A DNA stretch of 64,000 nt from Chitinophagaceae bacterium (GTDB lineage: Bacteria > Bacteroidota > Bacteroidia > Chitinophagales > Chitinophagaceae). The number at the start of each line of letters is the position of its first letter. Position 1 is the stretch's first letter. The DNA lies in contig JAHBTL010000023.1 of NCBI GenBank assembly GCA_019638615.1, forward strand, positions 45,764 through 109,763, written 5' to 3'. Under the pieces are notes generated by a model. It searched no databases. It saw nothing but the letters and a program-made list of their open reading frames with translations, and was not told where the DNA came from. Shown piece after piece: positions 23,775-34,028 of the stretch. A program made the position numbers and the translations under genes.

Positions 23775-25673
23775 ATGAACAAGCTTACAAAGCTCCCCTT
23801 GTTGCTACTTGTTTCCTTCACTGTTACAGCCTCCTGTACTTATGGTTTACCCGGCAAATCATATGCTTCACCGGGAGACGATAACGTAGTGATCAGCAGT
23901 AAAACGGAAAAATATGAATTTACATATGGAAGCGCTGATAACCCGGTGCTTATCAATGAGCAGTTAAATACGGTATTCAGGTGCGACGGGTATCGCACGG
24001 ATATCCCTTATGTTGAATTCTACGACGATCAGTCTGCAATTAAAGAAGTAAATATTTTTGTTGACGGTAAAAAAAACAAGCTCATCAGGCCAAAGTACGA
24101 GTACTATTCTATAGAAAACATTTTTTATTCCGATGCCAGGGTATGCTACTTCCAGCTACCGCTCGAAAAAAAAGGATCACAGAGTGAAGTGCAGGTCAGC
24201 AAGACCATCAATGACCCACGGTATTTCAGTACCATTTATTTTTCAGAATCTTACAAAGTAGAAAATAAACAGGTTATACTGGTGGTTCCCCAATGGATGC
24301 ATATTGATATCAGGGAAATGAATTTTGAAGGATACAAAATCAGCAGGCAAAAGGAAAATAAAGGGGAGTCTGTTGTTTATACTTATATCATTCAGCAGCT
24401 TGAAGCCAGGAAAAACGAGCCACGGAGCCCGGGGCCTTCCTATATTTATCCACACCTGCTGGTTTTAAGCCAGTATGCTGACGTGAACGGCAAAAAGCTA
24501 ACTTATTTCAATACCGTTGCGGATCAGTATGCGTGGTACAGGCATCTTGTGCTTCAAACAGGCAATGATGCTGCCGTTATAAAAGAAAAAGCGCAGGAAA
24601 TAACCAAAGGTATCAGCAGCGATACAGCCAAAGTAAAAGCCATATACAATTATGTGCAGGATAATATCCGGTATATAGCTTTTGAAGACGGCATTGCAGG
24701 CTTTAAACCAGAAAAAGCACAGGAAGTATTAAAGAAGAAATATGGCGATTGCAAAGGAATGGCGAATCTTACCAAAGAGCTGTTACAGGCTGCAGGGTTT
24801 GACGCGAGGCTTTGCTGGATTGGCACCAACCATATAGCGTACGATTATTCCACTCCGTCTCTCTCGGTAGATAATCACATGATCTGCGCTTTGCGTTATA
24901 AGGGAAAATTCTATTTCCTGGATGCCACGGAAACATACATGGGTTTTGACCAGTATGCGGAACGTATACAGGGCAGGCAGGTAATGATCGAAAACGGAGA
25001 AAAATATATACTTGAAAAAATACCCGTTTGCACTCCCTCGCAAAATATTGAGACGGAAAAAAGAATTGTCCGCGTTGATGGCAACAATCTTGTGGGTACC
25101 GCATCGCACCAGCTTAGGGGCGAGAGCAAGGAATGGTTGCTTACACGCATACACAGCCTGAAAAAAGATAAACTTGCCACGGCGCTGCAGTCTTATCTTT
25201 CCGAAAACGACCACAAATACGTAATTACCCAGTTAGAAACTTCCGATCTGAACGAAAGGAACAACGGGCTTACTATCCATTACCAGCTTGATTATAAAGA
25301 CGCGGTTTCCGGTTTTGGAGACGAATTGTATATAGACATGGACTTTAGAAAAGACATGGACAATGCCGATATCAGGCTCGACAAAAGAACGACCGATTGG
25401 GTTTTCCCTTATAAGCAAAACCTCGTATATGAGACCGAACTGGTCATTCCCCAGGGATATAAAATCAGTGAATTGCCTGCGGGTCTGGCCATTGAGGAGC
25501 CGGCTTACAGCTTTAAAGTGAACTACAAGGCTGCCGGCGAAAAACTGGTATACCGCAAAGAAATTACTATAAAGGATACACGGTTGCGCAAGTCGGTTTT
25601 TGAAAAATGGAACACCAGCATTTCCCTGTTAAAAAAATGCTACAACGAACAGGTAACGCTTACTAAAAAATAA
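23775..25673 (+). CDS. DUF3857/transglutaminase-like lipoprotein (catalytic triad present)
   Basis: From the ATG at 23775 it encodes 632 residues. The N-terminus MNKLTKLPLLLLVSFTVTAS runs into a cysteine (TASC), so a lipoprotein or Sec substrate is likely. A DUF3857-type beta domain is followed by a transglutaminase-like core: Cys in KYGDCKGMANL, His in SVDNHMICAL and Asp in FYFLDATE, in the order and spacing of the Cys-His-Asp triad. It should act on peptide or isopeptide bonds in the envelope, but the substrate is unknown. The homologous gene follows after 26 bases. Confidence 0.85.
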   Translation: MNKLTKLPLLLLVSFTVTASCTYGLPGKSYASPGDDNVVISSKTEKYEFTYGSADNPVLINEQLNTVFRCDGYRTDIPYVEFYDDQSAIKEVNIFVDGKKNKLIRPKYEYYSIENIFYSDARVCYFQLPLEKKGSQSEVQVSKTINDPRYFSTIYFSESYKVENKQVILVVPQWMHIDIREMNFEGYKISRQKENKGESVVYTYIIQQLEARKNEPRSPGPSYIYPHLLVLSQYADVNGKKLTYFNTVADQYAWYRHLVLQTGNDAAVIKEKAQEITKGISSDTAKVKAIYNYVQDNIRYIAFEDGIAGFKPEKAQEVLKKKYGDCKGMANLTKELLQAAGFDARLCWIGTNHIAYDYSTPSLSVDNHMICALRYKGKFYFLDATETYMGFDQYAERIQGRQVMIENGEKYILEKIPVCTPSQNIETEKRIVRVDGNNLVGTASHQLRGESKEWLLTRIHSLKKDKLATALQSYLSENDHKYVITQLETSDLNERNNGLTIHYQLDYKDAVSGFGDELYIDMDFRKDMDNADIRLDKRTTDWVFPYKQNLVYETELVIPQGYKISELPAGLAIEEPAYSFKVNYKAAGEKLVYRKEITIKDTRLRKSVFEKWNTSISLLKKCYNEQVTLTKK

Positions 25674-25699
25674 TTCTTTCAAATTACAATAACCCGGTC

Positions 25700-27934
25700 A
25701 TGATATACAAACACATCGGTGCCTTGCTCATACTGGCGTCTGTAATATGCCAGCACGGCATTGCCCAAACAGATGCTGATTATAAAAAAAGAGTGGAAGA
25801 AGTTCGCAAAGAGGTGTGGGGCTGGAATATTCCGGCGTTCAACAACAGGACTATTCCTTCGGCATTGGCCAATGAGCCGGGAGTGATCATGGCGAAGCAC
25901 CAGGAAATAAAAGCCATCAGCAAAAACAAATTCAAATTTCTTGTAGTTACGGCGGCTAAATACAAAGAAGTATATTTTACCAATACCTACAGGGAAATGG
26001 TAAAGGTCAACGATAAAGCCACGCTGGAAGAATATTCCGAGTTCAGTTACCAGAAATCCAAAAGACTTGAAAGGTTTTTCTCAAGAAAGCTGAAAGGCAG
26101 GGTTACCATTCTTGGCATACGTATTATAAAACCGGATGGTACTATAAAAGAGGTAGACGTAGATGAGGAAGTGATGATAAAAGATGATAATAACGAAAGG
26201 CAGAGCAAGGTAGCTGTTCCGGGTTTAGAAGTAGGGGATATTATAGATTACTTTGTAAGCCGGCAGGAGGAAGAAGCGGTAGGATACAGAACAGAGCCAT
26301 ATCTCTTTGTTTTTGGCGACAACAAACCCATTATGCATTATTCCGTGCATTGTGAAATAGGACCTACCTGCGCGGTTGAATACCGGGCCATGAACGGAGC
26401 TCCGGAATTTAAAGTAAAAAAGGATGAGGATGATAATATCCTGGATGCCGAGTACAAAGATATCCCGAAGTCGCCTGTGGAATTATGGATGTCTGCAGCA
26501 AAGCAACTTCCGATACTGCGTTTAAATATACGCGTGGGCGGTCCGAGGAAGATCAAGAGAAAAGAAGGGGAAGTATACCGCAATCAGCCTTACCAGCAAA
26601 TAATTGAGGACACGAAGGTTGATATGAAAGAAGATTTTTACGGCTCCCAGTTAGGGTTAATGGCGGAGGCGCTGGTAAATGAAATAAAGCCTATGATCAA
26701 AAGCATGCGTCGACAGGATGATCTGCCCAAAGACAGTTTGCCCTATTATATATATTACGCCTTCAGGTATATCGCTTTTTACAAAGTAAATCCTACAGAT
26801 AAAATAAATGTTGGCATTGAAAGAAATTACCAGGCACCCAACAGGAAAAAATTTTTAATCGTGCTCAGCCTTATCCTTGACAAGTTTGGCGTGGATAACA
26901 AAATCATACTGGCAACTTCAATGTATGGCCCGGATGCCAAGCAGGTAATGCTCGCAGATGATTTTGAATACATCATCAAAACAACAAAAAACAATCCCAT
27001 ATACATGTGTGCCGAAGGAGTATTTACCAATTGTAATTACATGCCGGCAGAATATGAAGGACAACAATATCCTTCGGTTATGGTAAAAGGCTTTACAAAA
27101 GCTTCCATAAAGCTGGAAGATGATGCAACGGAAAATATTGGCAGGTCTGCGGCAAAGCACAATGTGCAAAGCGAAAACATGAAAGTATCTGTTTCGGATA
27201 ATATGGAGCAGCTACAATTTACGAGGAAAACCGTTTTAAAAGGTCAAATGCGGCAGGGTGCCCAAAAGGGCTTGTTATTGTTTGAAGATTATTATGAAGA
27301 AGAGAGAAAGGCGCTTGGCATAAAAGAATCTTTTATGGAAGTTTTTGCCGACAGCCGCAGAAATAAATCACTTGCCGATGAATACACCGCCGCATTTGCA
27401 AAAGCCCGCAAAGAGTGGAAAGACAGGTTTACGGATGAAATATCCGATGCGTTCAATGAAAAGCCCAAAGATGTTGCACTTTACCGCATAGATAATATGG
27501 GGTTGCGTCATACCAATCCCGATCTTATCTATTCCACCCAATTTACAATGGAAGGCTGGATAAAAAGAGGGGGTAACAATTACATTGTTGATATAGGTAA
27601 GCTTATTGGCAGCCAGTTACAGCTTAAACCCTCACAAATTGAAAGGAATGTAGATGTATATATGCCTTGCGCACGCACCTTTGAATACAATATTGATTTT
27701 GAAGTTCCGCAAGGCTATAAGGCCGAAGGCATTGAAAAACTGGTTGTAAATAAAACCAATGAAACCGGCAGCTTCATTGCCGATGTTAAACAGGAGGGAA
27801 ATATCATCAGGCTGAAAGTAACCAAGATATACGCCAACTCTTTTGAACGTGCCGGCAAATGGCCCCGGCTTATTGAAATCATTAATGCGGCCAATGATTT
27901 CCAGTCCTCGAAAATATTATTACGAAAGGGCTGA
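25700..27934 (+). CDS. DUF3857-type secreted protein, transglutaminase core degenerate
   Basis: This 744-residue protein has a signal peptide (MIYKHIGALLILASVICQHG, cleavage near GIAQ). It then has a DUF3857-type domain around KSKRLERFFSRKLKGR and KPDGTIKEVDVDEEVM. The transglutaminase-like region near residues 370-440 lines up with the preceding protein but has lost the triad: Cys is replaced in QAPNRKKFLIVL, His in ADDFEYIIK and Asp in PIYMCAEG. It is therefore probably a non-catalytic partner or binding protein. It is directly downstream of the intact homologue and surely co-transcribed. Confidence 0.82.
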   Translation: MIYKHIGALLILASVICQHGIAQTDADYKKRVEEVRKEVWGWNIPAFNNRTIPSALANEPGVIMAKHQEIKAISKNKFKFLVVTAAKYKEVYFTNTYREMVKVNDKATLEEYSEFSYQKSKRLERFFSRKLKGRVTILGIRIIKPDGTIKEVDVDEEVMIKDDNNERQSKVAVPGLEVGDIIDYFVSRQEEEAVGYRTEPYLFVFGDNKPIMHYSVHCEIGPTCAVEYRAMNGAPEFKVKKDEDDNILDAEYKDIPKSPVELWMSAAKQLPILRLNIRVGGPRKIKRKEGEVYRNQPYQQIIEDTKVDMKEDFYGSQLGLMAEALVNEIKPMIKSMRRQDDLPKDSLPYYIYYAFRYIAFYKVNPTDKINVGIERNYQAPNRKKFLIVLSLILDKFGVDNKIILATSMYGPDAKQVMLADDFEYIIKTTKNNPIYMCAEGVFTNCNYMPAEYEGQQYPSVMVKGFTKASIKLEDDATENIGRSAAKHNVQSENMKVSVSDNMEQLQFTRKTVLKGQMRQGAQKGLLLFEDYYEEERKALGIKESFMEVFADSRRNKSLADEYTAAFAKARKEWKDRFTDEISDAFNEKPKDVALYRIDNMGLRHTNPDLIYSTQFTMEGWIKRGGNNYIVDIGKLIGSQLQLKPSQIERNVDVYMPCARTFEYNIDFEVPQGYKAEGIEKLVVNKTNETGSFIADVKQEGNIIRLKVTKIYANSFERAGKWPRLIEIINAANDFQSSKILLRKG

Positions 27935-28086
27935 CGTTTAGAAAAACCGGTTCGCAATGCCAGGTGATTAGGTGATTTTTAGCTTTGTTCAGCATGCTGT
28001 CGGTAAAAACAATCACCCGCCTCTCTCTGGCTTTTACATTTGGGCAGCCTCTTTATTTATTCCCCACAGCGGTTTATGATTTCGTA

Positions 28087-28623
28087 TTACAAGCCTAATA
28101 TATTTGCATCAACACGGAATATGCTGGCTATTTTAATCTTCACATCTTTATTCAATACTTTATCCGTAGTTGTTTTTAAACGAAGCCTGTACGTTTCACT
28201 CACCAGGTAAGGTTTTAAGTCTGCATTGCTGCGATCCAAAACAATTGCTTTGGCACCTGCATCAGGCATATCATTCTTCCACGCTATTTTTACTTCCTCC
28301 TGTTCATCAGCAGAAATATATATTTCAATACTTTTTAAAAAATCGAAATTTTGCTCTTCGGGACTTATTATAGAGATTTTCAGCTCTTTCAGTGTTATGG
28401 ACTGGACCAGATCTCTTGCAGTATTATGTCCTTTAAACTGGTCTTCAGATTGGGTTTCAATATCAGGTGTATTTATATCAAACGGAATAAAAGCGGCAAT
28501 CCCTGCCTCAATGGTTGTTTCACTGTTGTATTTTATATCAAACTTAGTTAACTCCGAAACCTTTTTACAGGAAATTGATAATAATACCAAAGCGCCTGTA
28601 ACAGCATAAAAGATACTTTTCAT
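28087..28623 (-). CDS. small lipoprotein, unknown function
   Basis: From the ATG at 28623 it encodes 178 residues starting MKSIFYAVTGALVLLSISC, a type II signal peptide with lipobox at about residue 19. The mature part (KKVSELTKFDIKYNSETTIE onward) is mostly beta-strand-like with acidic and polar residues, and no catalytic motif is seen. It is the last gene before the SusD/SusC pair on the same strand, separated from it by a terminator, so it seems independent. It may be a surface lipoprotein; the family is not recognised. Confidence 0.75.
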   Translation of the reverse strand: MKSIFYAVTGALVLLSISCKKVSELTKFDIKYNSETTIEAGIAAFIPFDINTPDIETQSEDQFKGHNTARDLVQSITLKELKISIISPEEQNFDFLKSIEIYISADEQEEVKIAWKNDMPDAGAKAIVLDRSNADLKPYLVSETYRLRLKTTTDKVLNKDVKIKIASIFRVDANILGL

Positions 28624-28702
28624 AAACGGATTAATTTCTACATACAACGATGACAGGATGGGTAATATTTTCTTATAGTTTCCTGTAGCTGATCAAAATA
28701 AA

Positions 28703-28734
28703 AAACCGGAGAAGCATTGCTGCAGCTCCGGTTT
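28703..28734 (-). terminator. terminator of the SusC/SusD operon
   Basis: A perfect 9-bp stem AAACCGGAG / CTCCGGTTT with a 14-base loop is followed on the minus strand by TTTATTTTGATC. It lies 21 bases after the SusD stop. Confidence 0.8.
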
Positions 28735-28754
28735 GATAAAAGTTAAAAGAATGA

Positions 28755-30434
28755 TTAATACCCGTCATTCTGTTCCAGGTAACCAGGCAAATTCGAAGCC
28801 CCGTCAATCGCATTCTGCGGTATGGGGAAAATCCTTTTCTTGGTATCTGAATTGTTCTTCTCCGTCCATGTACCCTCGTATTTTCCAAAACGGATCATAT
28901 CGGTACGGCGAACCATTTCCCAGTACAATTCAAAACCTCTCTCACGGTATAATACATCAAGATTCATTTCTGTAAGTTCCGGCGGAACGATCCGGGCAGT
29001 TCTTGACGCACGAATCGCATTTACATCGGCAAGCGCCGCGGCTTCGTTGCCCGCGCCTTTGCGAAGTCTGGCTTCTGCACGCATCAAATAAATATCCGCC
29101 AAACGAAGGATCACGATATCATGCTCTCCAAAGTTTCTTCCGCTAACAGAACCACGACTGAACTCGTATTTTTCCACGCGGTAACCATTATTATAGTTGC
29201 TGAAATCCGAAAAATCAATACTCTCAGTAAAATAAACCGGCAGGTCTGATCTGCCGCGGGTATTATTGTATAGCTTACCTACTTTCTTGTCCCCATTAGG
29301 GCATGTTTCAAATGCTCCTCCTGTTCTTATCAGGCCATACTGCTGTCCTCTTAAGATGCCACGGTCAATATTGAAGTCATTGCCAGGGATACAGGTGATC
29401 GTTGTATCCAGGTTTCTTTTAAAAAACCGTCCATCCATTTCCGCAGGATCATTGGGCGCATAGGCCTGTTTCCAGCTCTGGTAAAAATCAGAGGTAATGC
29501 CAGGTCCATCGGTACCGTTGGCTCCGGGATATGCAGCCAGCGGAAACTGATCGCCAGAGAGAGAGAAATATGCCATACGGTTGTGCCCGTTCAGATCAGC
29601 CCTTTGATCCACTGCAAAGATCAACTCTTTGTTGGTGTGATTGGCATCATCAAATACTGCAAAATATTCAGGAGACAACTGGAACTTTCCCGAATTGATG
29701 ATCTGGTCGCAGTACTGGATCACTTTATCCATATCCTCTCCGGTAAAATTGAACGACGAAGCATATACATCACGATACACGGCGGATTGCAGGTGCAGCC
29801 TCGCCAATAATCCCCATACAGCCTGTTTGGAAATTCTGCCCGGCCCTGTATCATCTCTCAGCAAAGGCTCAACAGCCAGCAATTCCGACTTGATGTATTC
29901 AACAGCATCATTACCACGCAAAATAACCGAGTTCACCTTGGGGTCATCTTTAACAAATGCTATTCCATACAGATCGAGGCAAAGCAGGTTATAATAGGCT
30001 CTCATACCTCTCGCTTCTGCTAAAAACAACTGCGCATTGGCGTCAGAACTATTAGGCAGTTCATTAATAGCCAGTATGGCACGCGAAATGCCCAGTGTAA
30101 TATTGTTCCAAACATTTCTTACGTTAGGATCCGAACTGGTGGTTTCATGCCTGTGCAATGAAATATAAATACCATTGTCTCCCCAATCTGTGCCACCCCT
30201 GTAAGGCAGTATGGCTTCATCAGTAGAAATTTCCTGCAAAGCAAAATACTGGGTATGCTGAAAAAGCCCCGGTAAAACAGCATAAACCGGCGAGATCAGT
30301 CCTTCTGTTACCTCTTTATCGGTAGCGCCGGTACTGGAAGTTTCATCCAGCACCTGTTCATTCAGCTTGGAGCAGCTTCCTAAAACAGTTGCCGCTGTAT
30401 ATAATGACAGTATATAAAATATCTTCTTAATCAT
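28755..30434 (-). CDS. SusD/RagB-family nutrient-binding lipoprotein
   Basis: From the ATG at 30434 it encodes 559 residues beginning MIKKIFYILS with lipobox VLGSC at about residue 20. It is the outer-membrane partner that captures oligosaccharides or other nutrients for the SusC channel. The TPR-type helical scaffold shows in LAEARGMRAYYNLLCLDLYG, and the C-terminal RagB ending includes LADIYLMRAEARLRKG and ALADVNAIRASR. The SusC gene ends 12 bases upstream, confirming a pair. A TTG three codons before the ATG is in frame but less likely. Confidence 0.95.
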   Translation of the reverse strand: MIKKIFYILSLYTAATVLGSCSKLNEQVLDETSSTGATDKEVTEGLISPVYAVLPGLFQHTQYFALQEISTDEAILPYRGGTDWGDNGIYISLHRHETTSSDPNVRNVWNNITLGISRAILAINELPNSSDANAQLFLAEARGMRAYYNLLCLDLYGIAFVKDDPKVNSVILRGNDAVEYIKSELLAVEPLLRDDTGPGRISKQAVWGLLARLHLQSAVYRDVYASSFNFTGEDMDKVIQYCDQIINSGKFQLSPEYFAVFDDANHTNKELIFAVDQRADLNGHNRMAYFSLSGDQFPLAAYPGANGTDGPGITSDFYQSWKQAYAPNDPAEMDGRFFKRNLDTTITCIPGNDFNIDRGILRGQQYGLIRTGGAFETCPNGDKKVGKLYNNTRGRSDLPVYFTESIDFSDFSNYNNGYRVEKYEFSRGSVSGRNFGEHDIVILRLADIYLMRAEARLRKGAGNEAAALADVNAIRASRTARIVPPELTEMNLDVLYRERGFELYWEMVRRTDMIRFGKYEGTWTEKNNSDTKKRIFPIPQNAIDGASNLPGYLEQNDGY

Positions 30435-30446
30435 AACAATCAAATT

Positions 30447-33428
30447 TTAGAATGACAGATTTAAACCGAAAATAACAGAACGTGCTTTGGGATAGCTCAG
30501 GTAATCCACCCCGTACGATACTGCCCTGTCAATTGGCCTCTCGGTATTGATCTCGGGATCAAAGCTGTCATATTTTGTAATCACAAACAGGTTTTGAGCG
30601 GTTACTGACAAACGCAGATTGGTGATCCATTGTTTTACGCCCAGGCGTTCCGTATTAAAATTATAAGCCAGCGACATATTGTTGAGCCTCAGGTACCCCC
30701 CGTCTTTCAAATAGCGGGTACTTACGCTTGCAGCATTGCTGATAGATTCTGCCGGATATTGTATCGCCTCCGTTGTTGTATTGCTGTTCTTGGCAATTTT
30801 TGCCTTATAGAAATTGGCAGTAGCGGTATTGTCATATATTTTATTGCCGCCCACACCGTTAAAATTCACTACAAAATCGAATCCTTTATAAGAAAGATTG
30901 CCAAAGAAGCTGTACAGGTATTTAGGCACTGCAGAGCCGGCTATGATCCTGTCTTTGGGAGTAATAATGCCGTCTTTGTCTGTATCAGCATATTTGCTCA
31001 TCCCGTCTGCATCAATGCCAGTAAAGTCAAGCAGGTAAAACGAGCCGACAGGATGACCATTGATATAGCCATTCAAAGTAGCGCTTGTTAACCCCGAGCC
31101 CGTAGCCGATCCCGAGAAGATAACCTGGTAAGGAGAGCCTGTTACATTGTTTTTCATAAAAGAAGCATTACCGCCAATACCCAGACTCAGGTTATTGGTA
31201 ATTTTTTTGCGATACTCCAGGTCAAACTCAATACCGGTATTCCTGATCTTCATACCAGGGATATTGGCATAGGTAGTTCCTGCGGGCTGTACGGGATCCT
31301 GTGGAGGAATAGACAGGAGTATATTGTCGGTAATCTTATCAAACCAGTCTATTGAACCGTTTAGCGCACCGCCCAACAAGCCGAACTCTAACCCTATATT
31401 GGTTTGGTGAGTAGCCTCCCACTTCAGATCCGGGTTTGCAAAACGAGCAAAGAACGTACCCGGCGGATAAGCACCGGTGGGATACAAAGGGTAACTTGTG
31501 CCGGATGTTATTTCTGTTTTAAATAACGCCTGTGTTGATTTAGGCTCAATTTCCTGGTTGCCTGTCATGCCCCAGCCGCCTCTTAATTTCAAAGCGCTGA
31601 AAGCAGAATTCGCCATAAATGCCTCTTCCTTTATATTCCATCCCAGCGAAAAAGAAGGGAAATAACCATATTTGTTATTTTCACCAAATTTCGTAGAGCC
31701 GTCCATCCTGAAGCTTGCCGTTAACAGGTACCTGTTGTCGAACCCATAGTTAATACGGGCGAAATAAGACTGCAATTCGCTGATATTGGCATTTCCTGTG
31801 GGCCTGTTATTGGCCATGGTCAGCTCCTGGCCTATACCCGGGTTGTAGATAGGGTCAAGGTCATTAAGCGGCAGCTTGTTAATGCTGGAGCTGCGGTACT
31901 GGTACAGGATGTTCTGGTAAGAATGTCCTGCTAAAACTGAAAAGTTGTGCTTGTCAATATCTGTTGTATAAGTAAGATAATTTTCAATCAACCTGTTTCT
32001 CAATAGTATATTCTGCGTTTCAAACCTGCCATCCCGTTGGGGGACAGCACTGGCAAAATTTACGATGTCGCGGGTAGTGGTAGCGTTATCAATACCAAAA
32101 TTCAACTTATACGTAAGCCCTTTTATGATCCTTAAAGTGGGAGAGATATTTCCCAGCACACGGCTCACAACAGCAATGTCTTTGTAAAGTTCCAGGTCCA
32201 GCAGCGGGTTACTGGCATTTTCGAACTTTGCGGGATTCCCTTTATCATCGCGCGCAGGCAAAGTAGGGTTATTGGAAATGGCGCTTCCTAATAAACCATC
32301 ATTTGAAGGACGACGGTTATTGGTATTGGCGGCTGTAAGATTAACATCAATGGATAAACGGTCGTCCCAGAATTTTTGTGTGGCGTTGAAGCGGCCGGTA
32401 TACCTTTTCATATTACTTCCCTTCAAAATGCCCGTTTGGTTCTGGGCATTCAGCGAAGCATAATATACCAGCTTATTGGCGCCACCGCTCAGGGTTAAAT
32501 TGTTTTCGAAAGTGTTACCCGTTCTGAATATTTCGTCCTGCCAGTCGGTAGAAGACCCGAAATCTTCCAGGGTGCCTCCTGCGGCTACTACCTGCTTTTT
32601 AAATTCACTGGTTGAAAATACGGGAAGTTTACGGGCCACTTTGGAAATACCGGCGCTGGTAGTAAAGTTTAATACAGATGTTCCGGCCCTGCCTCTTTTT
32701 GTTGTAATGATGATTACGCCATTGGCACCGCGTGAACCATAAATGGCGGTAGCAGACGCATCTTTCAATACATCCATAGATGCGATATCCTGCGGGTTCA
32801 AAAAGTTCAATGCATCTCCTGTACCTGTACCCGCATTATCAAGGGGAACGCCATCCACCACAAACAGCGGCGCGCTGCTGTTCCTGACGCTGGCAGCTCC
32901 ACGAATTACAATATTTACAGGCGCTCCCGGTTCCCCGCTTGAGGAAGTTACATTTACACCTGCGACCTTGCCCTGCAGCAGTTGCTGCGGGTTGTTTACG
33001 ATGCCCTTATTGAATGACTCTGCTTTTACCGACTTTACGGCGCCGGTTACATCTTTTTTGCGTTGGGTACCATACCCTACCACTACAACGTCTTCAAGAC
33101 TTTGGGCGGCTATTTTCAGCACAATGGCCAATTGCAGACCGTCGCTTCCAACAGTACCGGTAACCGATTCTGTCGCATAGCCTACATAACTTACAGTAAA
33201 GGTATAGCGGCCATTTGCCAGTCCTGAAAAGGTAAATACACCTTCCTCATTAGTGGTAACTGTTGATTTTGATTTGCTGGAGGTATTTTCGGCGGTAACA
33301 GAAGCCCCGGGAACTGCATCCCCCGTTTCCGTTCTAACCGTTCCTGTTACATTTTTTTGAGCTTGCGCCGACAGGCTCAGCGTTAATGGTAATAGCAATA
33401 CCATACACCATAGCAATCGTTGTCTCAT
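30447..33428 (-). CDS. SusC/RagA-family TonB-linked outer-membrane protein
   Basis: This 993-residue protein has a signal peptide (MRQRLLWCMVLLLPLTLSLS, cleavage near AQAQ). A carboxypeptidase-like beta-sandwich follows (GTVRTETGDAVPGASVTAEN), then the SusC signature VVVVGYGTQRKKDVTGAVKS, a plug with GSRGANGVIIITTKRG, and a beta-barrel ending RSVIFGLNLSF. With the SusD partner it forms a pedal-bin uptake channel powered by TonB-ExbBD. No sigma/anti-sigma genes or glycosidases are next to it. A LacI-type palindrome lies upstream. The substrate may be the sugar handled by the divergent cluster, but this is inference. Confidence 0.96.
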   Translation of the reverse strand: MRQRLLWCMVLLLPLTLSLSAQAQKNVTGTVRTETGDAVPGASVTAENTSSKSKSTVTTNEEGVFTFSGLANGRYTFTVSYVGYATESVTGTVGSDGLQLAIVLKIAAQSLEDVVVVGYGTQRKKDVTGAVKSVKAESFNKGIVNNPQQLLQGKVAGVNVTSSSGEPGAPVNIVIRGAASVRNSSAPLFVVDGVPLDNAGTGTGDALNFLNPQDIASMDVLKDASATAIYGSRGANGVIIITTKRGRAGTSVLNFTTSAGISKVARKLPVFSTSEFKKQVVAAGGTLEDFGSSTDWQDEIFRTGNTFENNLTLSGGANKLVYYASLNAQNQTGILKGSNMKRYTGRFNATQKFWDDRLSIDVNLTAANTNNRRPSNDGLLGSAISNNPTLPARDDKGNPAKFENASNPLLDLELYKDIAVVSRVLGNISPTLRIIKGLTYKLNFGIDNATTTRDIVNFASAVPQRDGRFETQNILLRNRLIENYLTYTTDIDKHNFSVLAGHSYQNILYQYRSSSINKLPLNDLDPIYNPGIGQELTMANNRPTGNANISELQSYFARINYGFDNRYLLTASFRMDGSTKFGENNKYGYFPSFSLGWNIKEEAFMANSAFSALKLRGGWGMTGNQEIEPKSTQALFKTEITSGTSYPLYPTGAYPPGTFFARFANPDLKWEATHQTNIGLEFGLLGGALNGSIDWFDKITDNILLSIPPQDPVQPAGTTYANIPGMKIRNTGIEFDLEYRKKITNNLSLGIGGNASFMKNNVTGSPYQVIFSGSATGSGLTSATLNGYINGHPVGSFYLLDFTGIDADGMSKYADTDKDGIITPKDRIIAGSAVPKYLYSFFGNLSYKGFDFVVNFNGVGGNKIYDNTATANFYKAKIAKNSNTTTEAIQYPAESISNAASVSTRYLKDGGYLRLNNMSLAYNFNTERLGVKQWITNLRLSVTAQNLFVITKYDSFDPEINTERPIDRAVSYGVDYLSYPKARSVIFGLNLSF

Positions 33429-33508
33429 AAGCTTAGGTAATTTTGGTTAAATAATTTGTTGTAGGTAAACATAGTATTATAATTTTGATTTGCCTGTAGC
33501 CGAATCTT

Positions 33509-33522
33509 TGCAAACGTTTGCA
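33509..33522. promoter_or_regulatory. LacI-family-type operator palindrome
   Basis: TGCAAACGTTTGCA is a perfect 14-bp palindrome with the central CG and flanking A/T runs typical of LacI/CcpA-family operators. It lies 80 bases upstream of the SusC ATG and 507 bases before the divergent sugar cluster. No LacI-type gene is in the window. Confidence 0.55.
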
Positions 33523-33664
33523 TTTTTTAGTAAACCGGATATTCCGGAAAAATTCAATGCAAGGCAAAAATTAAAGCGATCGTATGGCAGCGCAATGCGG
33601 TTGAAAACGCGGCAAAAAAACTGCTGCAATATGATGAAAATGTTAAGCCGGTAAAAAGAAAAGG

Positions 33665-34005
33665 TTATCAATGGTGAAGCTGACAGGTATGAGGTTTCAG
33701 GTAGATTCGAGATTTGAAATTTGAAATGAACTATCAGTAGTTTATGGTTTATGGTTTATGGTTAGTTGACCAAAACTCGAAACTTCAAACTATAAACCCA
33801 AAACCTGCAACTCGCATAGCTGTCAGCGATCAGCTTTCAGCGTTCAGGTAATGGAGAATGGATAGTGGACGGTGGATAATGGAAAGAGCATCAACACTGT
33901 AGTTTGTTGTTTGAAGTTCCGTGGACCATAAACCATAGACCCGAAACTATAAACTACAAACATCTCAAATCAGGAATCAAAAATCTCAAATTAACAAATA
34001 CCTTT
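33665..34005. repeat. intergenic word-mosaic repeat
   Basis: The segment contains GATTTGAAATTTGAAATGAA, TTTATGGTTTATGGTTTATGG, AACTATAAACCC, GCTGTCAGCGATCAGCTTTC, AATGGAGAATGGATAGTGG and CATAAACCATAGACCCG. It fills most of the divergent gap between SusC and the aldo/keto reductase. From 33525 to 33665 lies AT-rich DNA with a short protein-like reading frame (see findings). No full gene is seen. Confidence 0.65.
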
Positions 34006-34028
34006 ATCGCTTATTTTATTAAATCGTC

